In this document: positions 6,074-12,963 of the stretch, piece by piece | Numbering within the stretch: position 1 is the first letter of the stretch | Layout of the letters: each line of letters opens with the position of its first letter | Source: JANXAZ01 sp964504655 | GTDB lineage: Bacteria; Pseudomonadota; Alphaproteobacteria; Geminicoccales; Geminicoccaceae | NCBI GenBank assembly: GCA_964504655.1 | Contig: CAZDFD010000088.1 | Coordinates: 1-18,076, forward strand | Direction of reading: 5' to 3' | DNA length: 18,076 bases | The notes under the pieces: generated by a model | The model's input: only the letters and a program-made list of their open reading frames with translations | What the model was told of the DNA's origin: nothing | The model's database searches: none | Translations under genes and position numbers: made by a program

Positions 6074-8197
6074 TCAGCCGGGGCGAGCGACCGGCGCGTC
6101 GGCCTCGCGGCCCACCGTGTCCGCACCGATCAGTCGGTAGACCTGCTCGCGGCGGGCGCGGCCACGCAGCTCGGCCTCGCCGACCGCCTCGAAGACCAAG
6201 GAGGCGTTGGCGGCGGCGAAGGTCGCCTCGCCCACGAGCACGGCCGCGGTCGGGCGGTCGGGGCAGAGCTGCTTGGCGAGCTGCTCGATGCGCTGCGCGG
6301 CGTTGGCGGTGTCGCCGGTCACCGTGAAGATGCCGCGCTCGGGGGCGCCCACGGTGCCGAGCGTGGCGGCACCCGAGTTGATCCCGATCCGCAGCCGGAT
6401 CGGCGGCTCGCCCAGGGCCGCCCGCGCGCGGTTGTCGCGAGCGAGCGCGGCGGCGATGGCGAGGGCGGCGCGGCAGGCCCGAACGGCGTGGTCCTCGGGC
6501 CCCCGCGGCCCGCCCCAATAGGCCATGAGGCCGTCGCCCAGGAACTCGACGACCACCCCGCCCTCGGCCTGCACGGCCCGGGTCACGAGCGTGAAGTGGG
6601 CGTTGAGGCGGTCGGCGAAGCGGGCCGGCTCGAGCAGCTCGGTGAGCGCGGACGAGCCCACGATGTCGGTGAACATCACCGTCACCGGATGGACCCCGGC
6701 GGCACCCCCGGGTGCTGCGACACCGCGCAGGAGGTCGGCCGTGACCGGCCGCGGCGTGAACACGCCGAGCCAGCGGACGAGGCCCAGATAGCGGGCGAGC
6801 TGCCCGAGCAGGAGCGCCAGGGGCAGGACCAGGAGGAGCGGCACGACCAGCGGCAGCCACAGCCGGCCCTGGGCGAAGGCGAGTGCCGCGGCGAGCGCGT
6901 AGGCCCCGCCGAGCGCCAGTGCGGTCGCGAGCCCGCGGGCGAGCGTCCCGTGCAGCAGGAGGAGGGTGGCGAGCGCGCCCATGGCGAGCACGAGGAGCGC
7001 CCGCACGGCCTCGCTCGGCGCCCGGAGCACGCGGCCGTCGCGCAGGTTGGCGTAGGCGGTGGCGGCCAGTTCGACGCCCGCCGTGTCGATCCCGCGCGGG
7101 TCGGAGAAGACCGTGGGGAAGCTGTCGGCGGCGAGCGTCGTGCGGGTGTCGAACGGCCCGACGAACACCACCGTGCCCGGGGCGGCCGGGGCGGCGGCGC
7201 CGGGCTCGCCGGTCAGGAGCGCCGCGATCGGGCGGTGCGGGATCGTGCCCGGCGGGCCGTAGAGGTCGAGATAGACCTGGTCCGGCCCCTGGCGGAGCCG
7301 CCGGAGCGCCTCGAGGAGGTCGCGCTCGCCGGGCTCGGCGAGCCGCGCCCGCCAGCCGGCCGGGTCGGCCGCGTGGAACGCCTCGAGACGCGCCAGGGCC
7401 CGCGCCGCCGGGCTCGCCCCGGCCGGCGGATCGGGCCAGCCGAGCGGCCCGGCGAGCCGCTCGAGGATCCCGAGCGCGCGCGCCTCGAGCGCCCGGACCG
7501 GCAGCTGGGTCGGCTCGGCGAGCGCCGGGTGGCGGGTCCAGATCTGGTGCACGCGCGGCCCGGTGCGCGGCAGGTTGAAGGGCGCCCGGCCCACGGCGAC
7601 GGCGGCGAGCGCCGGGTGCAGGGGGGCGATCTCGTCCCGCGCCTGGTCGCGGCCGGCGGCGTCCGGGCGCCACAGCCGCCGTGCCCGGGTCAACAGCACG
7701 ACCCGGCCGTGCCCGGCGATCGCCCGGGCGAGCGCGTCGGTGCCGGCGGACCGGGTCGGGTCGTCGGTGAAGGCGACGTCGAACACGATCGTGTCGACGC
7801 CGCGCTCGGCCAGGGCGTCGATCAGGCAGGCGTAGAGCACCCGCGGCAGCCGCTCGACCCCGTGCAGCTCGCGCACGACCTCGAGGCCGCCGTGACGGCG
7901 CTGGCAGCCGGCCAGGGGCTCGGGCCAGGCGGCCGGGTCGGCGGGGAGGGCGCGCAGCCGCGCCAGGCTGGCCTCGTCGACCGCCGCGATCTCGACCCCC
8001 TGCGGCGGCGGCTCGGCGCCGCGCAGAGTGAACAGGGCCAGGAGGCCGTAGTTCTCCTCGACCCGGTGCGCCCAGTCGGTCAGCGCCACGAGCGCGCCGC
8101 CGACGCCGAGCCCGAGGGCGAGCGCGAGGTGAGGGAGGTGGGCTGGGAGCGGCAGCGCGGTCTCTCGATCCTGGCCGTGGGCGCCGGACGCGGCCAT
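6074..8197 (-). CDS. CHASE2-sensor class III adenylate/guanylate cyclase
   Basis: 707 residues. An N-terminal membrane helix (about 23-40) leads into a periplasmic CHASE2 domain (about 45-385, with VEIAAVDEASLARLR, DTIVFDVAFTDD and GTVVFVGPFD). Three membrane helices follow (about 398-467), then a cytoplasmic class III cyclase domain (about 500-690). Both metal-binding aspartates are present (D511 in MFTDIVGSS, D555 in FLGDGLMAYWG), as are the transition-state Asn and Arg (N632 and R636 in TANAAQR), so it should be active. The substrate-selecting position that is Lys in typical adenylate cyclases is Glu here (E551), with Thr at the second position (T625), so ATP versus GTP cannot be settled. 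The expected product is cAMP or cGMP in response to an envelope signal. The ATG at 8195-8197 has no clear ribosome-binding site, but starting later would cut the first helix. It heads the FecR-TPR cluster and diverges from the SDR gene. Confidence 0.92.
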   Translation of the reverse strand: MAASGAHGQDRETALPLPAHLPHLALALGLGVGGALVALTDWAHRVEENYGLLALFTLRGAEPPPQGVEIAAVDEASLARLRALPADPAAWPEPLAGCQRRHGGLEVVRELHGVERLPRVLYACLIDALAERGVDTIVFDVAFTDDPTRSAGTDALARAIAGHGRVVLLTRARRLWRPDAAGRDQARDEIAPLHPALAAVAVGRAPFNLPRTGPRVHQIWTRHPALAEPTQLPVRALEARALGILERLAGPLGWPDPPAGASPAARALARLEAFHAADPAGWRARLAEPGERDLLEALRRLRQGPDQVYLDLYGPPGTIPHRPIAALLTGEPGAAAPAAPGTVVFVGPFDTRTTLAADSFPTVFSDPRGIDTAGVELAATAYANLRDGRVLRAPSEAVRALLVLAMGALATLLLLHGTLARGLATALALGGAYALAAALAFAQGRLWLPLVVPLLLVLPLALLLGQLARYLGLVRWLGVFTPRPVTADLLRGVAAPGGAAGVHPVTVMFTDIVGSSALTELLEPARFADRLNAHFTLVTRAVQAEGGVVVEFLGDGLMAYWGGPRGPEDHAVRACRAALAIAAALARDNRARAALGEPPIRLRIGINSGAATLGTVGAPERGIFTVTGDTANAAQRIEQLAKQLCPDRPTAAVLVGEATFAAANASLVFEAVGEAELRGRARREQVYRLIGADTVGREADAPVARPG

Positions 8198-8252
8198 GAT
8201 AGGGGGCCGCGCGCGGCGCGTCAGCGATCGCGCGCGGCGGCGGGGGGCGGGC
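8198..8252. promoter_or_regulatory. Divergent intergenic region between cyclase and SDR genes
   Basis: These 55 bp must hold the starts of two divergent genes unless their promoters lie inside coding sequence. They contain a perfect 12-bp palindrome, GCCGCGCGCGGC (8206-8217). A G-run just before the SDR ATG can act as its ribosome-binding site. No confident -35/-10 pair is visible. A shared regulator is possible but not shown. Confidence 0.35.
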
Positions 8253-8981
8253 ATGCGGCTCGACGGCGAGCGGGTGCTGGTGGTCGGCGGGAGCAGCGGC
8301 ATCGGGCTCGCGACGGCCCGGGCGGCGGCCCTGGCCGGGGCGCGGGTGGTGATCGGCGGGCGCGACCCGGAGCGGCTCGGCCGGGCCCTCGAGGAGCTGC
8401 CGGCCGGGGTCGAGGGTGAGCCGCTCGACGCCGGCGACCGCGCCGCCCTCGACCGGCTCGCGGCGCGGCTCGGCCGGCTCGACCATCTGGTCGTGTCGAT
8501 CGCCACCGGCGGCGGCGCCGGCGCCTTCCGCTCGCTCGACCTCGAGGTGCTGCGCCGGGCGATCGCGGGCAAGGTGCTCGCCGGGCTCGGGGCCCTGCAG
8601 GCGCTCCTGCCGGTGCTGCGGGCGGACGGCTCGGCCACCTTCGTGACCGCCGCCTCGGCGCGCGCGGCACTTCCGGGCACGGCCGGCCTCGCCGCCAACA
8701 ACGGCGCCCTCCATGCCGCGATCGCGCCCCTCGCGGTCGAGCTCGCCCCGCTCCGGGTCAATGCCGTGGCGCCGGGCGTCACCTCGACCCCGATCTTCGA
8801 CGCCTGGCCGGCGGCCGAGCGGGAGCGGTTCCTGGCTCGCGCGCGGGCCGCGCCGGCCGGTCGGCCGGGCCGACCCGAGGAGATCGCGGCGGCGATCCTG
8901 GCGCTCGTGACCAACGCCTTCGTCACCGGCGTGATCCTCGAGGTCGACGGCGGGATCCGCTTCACGGCGCCGCGAGGCTGA
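8253..8981 (+). CDS. Short-chain dehydrogenase/reductase-like protein lacking the YxxxK pair
   Basis: 242 residues, the usual SDR length. The start is the ATG at 8253 behind a G-rich ribosome-binding site; the frame stays open upstream but only in Arg-rich sequence inside the divergent intergenic region. A Rossmann nucleotide-binding motif GGSSGIG is at 12-18. An Arg after the second strand (R37 in IGGRDPERL) hints at NADP(H). The C-terminal SDR signature is clear (RVNAVAPGVTSTPIF, then VTGVILEVDGG). Where SDRs have Tyr-x-x-x-Lys, this protein has L146 and N150 (GLAANNGALHAA). From memory it resembles a subgroup of atypical SDRs that also lack this pair and have the same GGSSGIG start. Reaction and substrate are unknown; it may bind nucleotide without classical redox catalysis. 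It is the only plus-strand gene here, and its 3' end overlaps the converging prepilin peptidase gene by 20 bp. Confidence 0.88.
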   Translation: MRLDGERVLVVGGSSGIGLATARAAALAGARVVIGGRDPERLGRALEELPAGVEGEPLDAGDRAALDRLAARLGRLDHLVVSIATGGGAGAFRSLDLEVLRRAIAGKVLAGLGALQALLPVLRADGSATFVTAASARAALPGTAGLAANNGALHAAIAPLAVELAPLRVNAVAPGVTSTPIFDAWPAAERERFLARARAAPAGRPGRPEEIAAAILALVTNAFVTGVILEVDGGIRFTAPRG

Positions 8982-9735
8982 ACCCCCGGAGCTCGAGCAC
9001 GAGCACCGCCCAGAAACCGAGCGCCAGCCAGGGGCCGAAGGGCAGGGGCTCGGCCGGCCGCCGCCAGGCGCCGGTGGCGATCGCCGCCGCGAGCGCGCCC
9101 AGGGCACCCAGGAGGAGCACCCAGGGCAGGGGCTCGGGCCCGAGCCAGGCGCCGGCCGCGGCCAGGAGCTTGGCGTCGCCCATGCCGAGCCCCTCGCGGC
9201 CGCGCAGACGGCGGTAGAGCTCGGCGACCGTGGCGAGGCCGCCGAGGCCGAGCAGCGCCCCGGCGAGCGCGCCGAGCGGGCTCGCCGGGGAGAGGCCGAG
9301 CAGCGCCGCCAGGATGCCCGCGGCGGCGAGCGGCAGGCTCACGAGGTCGGGCAGGAGGAGGGTGCGGCGGTCGATCAGCGCCGCCGCCAGGAGCGCCCAG
9401 CCGACGACGGCCGCGAGCAGGGCCGGGAGGGGCGGCAGGAGGGCCACGGCGATCCCGGCCAGGACCAGGGCCGCGAGCTCGACGGCCACATACTCGGGCG
9501 CGATCGGCCGGCGGCAGTGCCGGCAGCGGCCGCGCAGGGCCAGGTAGCTCGCGAGCGGCACGAGATCGCGGGCGGAGAGGACCGTGCCGCAGGCCGGGCA
9601 GCGCGAGCGGCCGAGGAGCCAGCCGCGCAGATCGTCCGGCCAGCGCCGGGCGAAGGCCGCGGCGGCGCTGCCGGCCACGGGGCCCGCGAGCAGGATCGCG
9701 GCCGCCGCCAGGAGCTCGAGCGGGGTCCCGCTCAA
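8962..9735 (-). CDS. Prepilin peptidase, A24 family (PilD/GspO type)
   Basis: 257 residues. An inner-membrane aspartic protease of this family cleaves prepilin-like leader peptides, and in the long form usually also N-methylates the new N-terminus. It carries two Cys-x-x-Cys pairs (C46/C49 and C71/C74) in the N-terminal cytoplasmic zinc region, which marks the long PilD-like form rather than the short CpaA/TadV form. The catalytic aspartates are D122 (ALIDRRTLLLPD) and D187 in the classic GMGDAKLL. Several hydrophobic helices follow at about 84-115, 131-170 and 203-220, and one near the C-terminus. The start is TTG at 9733-9735, overlapping the putA stop codon by two bases (TTGA), which suggests translational coupling; the ribosome-binding site is weak. 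The next in-frame candidate (a GTG in GPVAGS) would cut the first helix. No pilin or secretion gene is nearby, so its substrates lie elsewhere. Confidence 0.9.
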   Translation of the reverse strand: MSGTPLELLAAAAILLAGPVAGSAAAAFARRWPDDLRGWLLGRSRCPACGTVLSARDLVPLASYLALRGRCRHCRRPIAPEYVAVELAALVLAGIAVALLPPLPALLAAVVGWALLAAALIDRRTLLLPDLVSLPLAAAGILAALLGLSPASPLGALAGALLGLGGLATVAELYRRLRGREGLGMGDAKLLAAAGAWLGPEPLPWVLLLGALGALAAAIATGAWRRPAEPLPFGPWLALGFWAVLVLELRGFSLAAP

Positions 9736-12700
9736 TCGCCGAGCGCGCCCAGGAGCTGCAGGTTGCCGCCGGCCGCGGCGGTGTTCACGGTGATCGTCCG
9801 CTCGGTCAGGAAGCGCAGGAGGTAGTACGGCCCGCCGGCCTTGAAGCCGGTCCCGGACAGGCCCTCGCCGCCGAACGGCTGGGTCCCCACGACCGCGCCG
9901 ATCATGTTGCGGTTGACGTAGACGTTGCCGCAGCGGATCCGCGCCGTGACCCGCTCGATCGTCTCGTCGATCCGCGAGTGCAGGCCGAAGGTCAGGCCGT
10001 AGCCGGTGGCCTCGATCTCCTCGAGCAGCCGGTCGAGCTCGCCCTGGCGCCAGCGCACGAGGTGCAGGATCGGCCCGAACGGCTCGCGGGTCAGCCGGCC
10101 GATCCGGTCGATGGCGACCAGGGTCGGGGCCACGAAGCTGCCGCGGGCGTGCGCCGGCCCGAGCGGGCAGCGCGCGAGGATCCTCCCCTGCGCCGAGATC
10201 TCGGCCAGATGCCGCTCGAGGCCGGCCTTGGCCTCCTCGTCGATCACCGGGCCGAGGTCGGTCGCGATCAGGCCCGGATCGCCGACCGAAAGCTCGGCCA
10301 TGGCGCCGGCCAGGAGCTCGGTCAGGCGGTCCGCGACCTCCTCCTGGACGCAGAGCACGCGCAGGGCCGAGCAGCGCTGCCCGGCCGAGCGGAAGGCGCT
10401 CTCGATCGCGTCCAGGGTGACCTGCTCGAGCAGGGCCGAGCTGTCGACCACCATGGCATTCAGGCCGCCGGTCTCGGCCACGAGCGGGCGGATCGGCCCC
10501 GGGCTCGCCGCCATGGCGCGGGCGATCGCGCGCGCGGTCTCGGTGCCGCCGGTGAACACCACCCCGGCCACCCGGGGGTCGGAGACCAGCACCGGCCCGA
10601 CGACCGGGCCTCGGCCGGGCAGGAGGAGGAGCGCCGCCTCGGGCACGCCGGCGGCGTGCAGGTGGCCGACCACGGCGGCGGCGGCGAGGCAGGTCTGCTC
10701 GGCCGGCTTGGCGATGACGGCGTTGCCGCCGGCGAGCGCCGCCGCCACCTGGCCCGTGAAGATGGCGACCGGGAAGTTCCAGGGGCTGATCGCCGCGAAC
10801 ACGCCGCGCGGGTGCAGCTCGAGCCGGTTGTGCTCGCCGGTCGGGCCGGGCAGGAGCGTCGGCCGACCGAGCAGCCGGCGCGCCTCGAGGGCGTAGTAGC
10901 GCAGGAAGTCGACCCCCTCGCGGACGTCGGCGAGCGCGTCCGCGATCGTCTTGCCGGCCTCGCGGACGCAGAGGGCGGCGAGCTCGGGCAGCGCCGCCTC
11001 GAGCCGGTTGGCGGCCCGCTCGAGCGCCGCGGCGCGGGCCTCGACCGGGGTCCGCGACCAGCCGGCGAAGCCGGCCGCAGCGACGGCGACCGCGCGCTCG
11101 GCCGTGGCGGCGTCGGCGAAGGCGACCTGGCCGAGCACCCGGGTCCGGTCGGCCGGGTCGCGCACGGCGTGCCGCTCGAGGCTTTCGGGCGGCCCGAGGA
11201 TCGGGCTCGGGCCGGCGGCGCGGCGGTCCCCGATTGCCGCCTCCATCGCGGTCCGGAGCTCGCGCAGCGTGCCGGGCGAGGCCAGGTCGAGGCCCCTGGC
11301 GGCGCGCCGGCCCGGCCCCGGCAGCTCGGCCGGGCGGAGGATCGCCGGGTGCGGCTTGGGCTCGACCGCGCGCAGCCGCGCGATCGGGTCGGCGACCAGG
11401 TCCTCGAGGCTCGTCGCAGGATCGAGGACCCGGTGCACGAAGCTCGAGTTGGCGCCATTCTCGAGCAGCCGGCGGACCAGATAGGGCAGGAGGTCGGCAT
11501 GCGCGCCGACCGGCGCGTAGACCCGCGTCGCGACGCCGGCCCGGCCGCCCGCGAGCCGGCGGTAGAGCGCGTCGCCCATGCCGTGCAGCTTCTGCAGCTC
11601 GAAGGCGCGCCGGTTGCCGGCCACCTCGAGCACCCAGGCCAGCGTGTGGGCGTTGTGGGTGGCGAACTGCGGCCAGAACAGGTCGCCGCCGTCGAGCAGG
11701 CGGCGGGCGCAGGCGAGGTAGGAGACGTCGGTCGCGACCTTGCGGGTCCAGACCGGGAACTCGTCCAGGCCCTGCTGCTGGGCGCGCTTGATCTCGGCGT
11801 CCCAGTAGGCGCCCTTGACCAGCCGGACCGGGATCCGCCGGTCGGTGCGGCGGGCCAGATCGGCCAGCCAGTCGAGGACCGCCGTGGCCCGCTTCTGGTA
11901 GGCCTGGACCGCGAGCCCGAGGCCGCTCCACCCGCGCAGCGCCGGGTCCTGGGCGAGTGCCTCCAGGAGGTCGAGCTGCGGCTCCAGCCGCTCGGCCTCC
12001 TCGGCGTCGATCGTGACCGGCACGGCGAGCGCCCGGGCGCGGGAGAGGAGTTCGACCAGCCCGGGCAGGAGCTCCTCCCGCAGCCGCGCCCATTGGGCCG
12101 CCTCGTAGCGCGGGTGCAGCGCCGAGAGCTTGATCGACAGCGAGGGGCGGCGGGTGAGCTCGGCCGCCGGCGCCGAGGCCGCCACCGCCTCGAGCGCGGC
12201 GCGGTAGCTCGCATGGTAGCGGCGGGCATCCGCCATGGTCCGCGCCGCCTCACCCAGCATGTCGAAGGAGTAGAGGAAGCCCTCCTCGGCCGCGGCGCGG
12301 GCCCGCTCGACCGCCTGCTCGATGGTCTGGCCGAGCACGAACTGGCGGCCGAGCACGCGCATGGCCTGCTTCATGGCCTCGCGGACGACCGGCTCGCCCA
12401 GCCGGGCGACGAGCCGGCCGAGGCGGCTCGCCACCTCCTCGCCGGGCCGGTCCCAGCCGATCACCCGGCCGGACAGCATCAGCCCGAAGGCCGAGGCGTT
12501 CAGGAGGAAGCTCTCCGAGCCCGCGACCCTGGCCTGCCAGTCGCGGTCGGAGAGCTTGTCCCTGATCAGGAGGTCCTGGGTCGGCGGATCGGGGATCCGC
12601 AGGAGCGCCTCGGCGAGGCACATGAGCATCACGCCTTCCTCGGTATCCAGGCTGTAGGCCTGCAGGAAGGCCTCGACCCCGCCGAGCCCGGCGGCCTCGG

Positions 12701-12899
12701 CGCGCAGCCCCTGGGCGAGCGAGCGTGCCCGCGCCTGGACCCGCGCGGCGAGCTCCGGCTCGAGCGCCAGCCCCTCGAGCAGCCGGGCCACGGCCGCGGC
12801 CTCGGGCTCGTGGCCGAGCGCGTCGATGCGCGCCCGCAACGGATCGCCCGAGGGCTCGGGCAGGTCGGCCAGGAGGCCGGTCGAGGGCGGCAGGGTCAA
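9732..12899 (-). CDS. putA: Bifunctional proline dehydrogenase / L-glutamate-gamma-semialdehyde dehydrogenase
   Basis: 1055 residues, typical of short type A PutA, which lacks the N-terminal ribbon-helix-helix DNA-binding domain and is therefore not an autorepressor. The N-terminal half is the FAD proline dehydrogenase (SIKLSALHPRYEAAQWARL at 255-273, LVKGAYWDAEIK at 360-371, RVYAPVGAHADLL at 459-471, and the proline-binding Arg pair R476/R477 before LLENGANSSFV). The C-terminal half is the NAD-dependent aldehyde dehydrogenase: catalytic N708 in ISPWNFP, E809 in AETGG, nucleophile C843 in SAGQRCSALR, and PFGGEGLSGTGFKAGGP near the end. Together they oxidise proline to glutamate. I chose the TTG at 12897-12899 because GGAG lies eight bases upstream. 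A TTG at 12956 is possible, but the added residues use untypical codons and fall inside a candidate promoter. It follows liuD by 64 bp and overlaps the prepilin peptidase gene by three bases. Confidence 0.96.
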   Translation of the reverse strand: MTLPPSTGLLADLPEPSGDPLRARIDALGHEPEAAAVARLLEGLALEPELAARVQARARSLAQGLRAEAAGLGGVEAFLQAYSLDTEEGVMLMCLAEALLRIPDPPTQDLLIRDKLSDRDWQARVAGSESFLLNASAFGLMLSGRVIGWDRPGEEVASRLGRLVARLGEPVVREAMKQAMRVLGRQFVLGQTIEQAVERARAAAEEGFLYSFDMLGEAARTMADARRYHASYRAALEAVAASAPAAELTRRPSLSIKLSALHPRYEAAQWARLREELLPGLVELLSRARALAVPVTIDAEEAERLEPQLDLLEALAQDPALRGWSGLGLAVQAYQKRATAVLDWLADLARRTDRRIPVRLVKGAYWDAEIKRAQQQGLDEFPVWTRKVATDVSYLACARRLLDGGDLFWPQFATHNAHTLAWVLEVAGNRRAFELQKLHGMGDALYRRLAGGRAGVATRVYAPVGAHADLLPYLVRRLLENGANSSFVHRVLDPATSLEDLVADPIARLRAVEPKPHPAILRPAELPGPGRRAARGLDLASPGTLRELRTAMEAAIGDRRAAGPSPILGPPESLERHAVRDPADRTRVLGQVAFADAATAERAVAVAAAGFAGWSRTPVEARAAALERAANRLEAALPELAALCVREAGKTIADALADVREGVDFLRYYALEARRLLGRPTLLPGPTGEHNRLELHPRGVFAAISPWNFPVAIFTGQVAAALAGGNAVIAKPAEQTCLAAAAVVGHLHAAGVPEAALLLLPGRGPVVGPVLVSDPRVAGVVFTGGTETARAIARAMAASPGPIRPLVAETGGLNAMVVDSSALLEQVTLDAIESAFRSAGQRCSALRVLCVQEEVADRLTELLAGAMAELSVGDPGLIATDLGPVIDEEAKAGLERHLAEISAQGRILARCPLGPAHARGSFVAPTLVAIDRIGRLTREPFGPILHLVRWRQGELDRLLEEIEATGYGLTFGLHSRIDETIERVTARIRCGNVYVNRNMIGAVVGTQPFGGEGLSGTGFKAGGPYYLLRFLTERTITVNTAAAGGNLQLLGALGD

Positions 12900-12907
12900 G
12901 GGGCGGG

Positions 12908-12911
12908 CTCC
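12908..12911 (-). promoter_or_regulatory. Ribosome-binding site deciding the putA TTG start
   Basis: GGAG on the minus strand, eight bases before the TTG at 12899. The alternative TTG at 12956 has no comparable purine-rich site. Confidence 0.5.
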
Positions 12912-12928
12912 GCGCCGATGCCTGGGTG

Positions 12929-12956
12929 ACGATAGACCCGGAGCGGTCGCCTGCAA
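12929..12956 (-). promoter_or_regulatory. Candidate sigma-70-type promoter for putA
   Basis: On the minus strand TTGCAG (12956-12951), a 16-base spacer, and TATCGT (12934-12929) resemble a -35/-10 pair. They sit in the 64-bp gap between liuD and putA. Transcription would begin near 12922, giving a leader of about 23 bases that includes the GGAG site. It is a visual match only, but it stands out in such GC-rich DNA. Confidence 0.35.
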
Positions 12957-12963
12957 GCTGCGC

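Noticed and set aside
1672..6327. A plus-strand open frame of about 1550 codons opposite the FecR-TPR genes
   Set aside because: It crosses three real minus-strand genes and their gaps, has no recognisable domain and is dominated by Arg/Ala/Gly/Pro, as expected for the complement of very GC-rich coding DNA.
6488..8419. A plus-strand open frame of 643 codons opposite the cyclase
   Set aside because: The minus strand encodes a complete CHASE2 cyclase there; the plus frame is low-complexity and runs into the SDR gene in another frame.
8962..12093. A minus-strand open frame extending the prepilin peptidase far into putA
   Set aside because: Upstream of the TTG at 9735 it is an alternate-frame reading of putA; the peptidase's first membrane helix begins just after that TTG.
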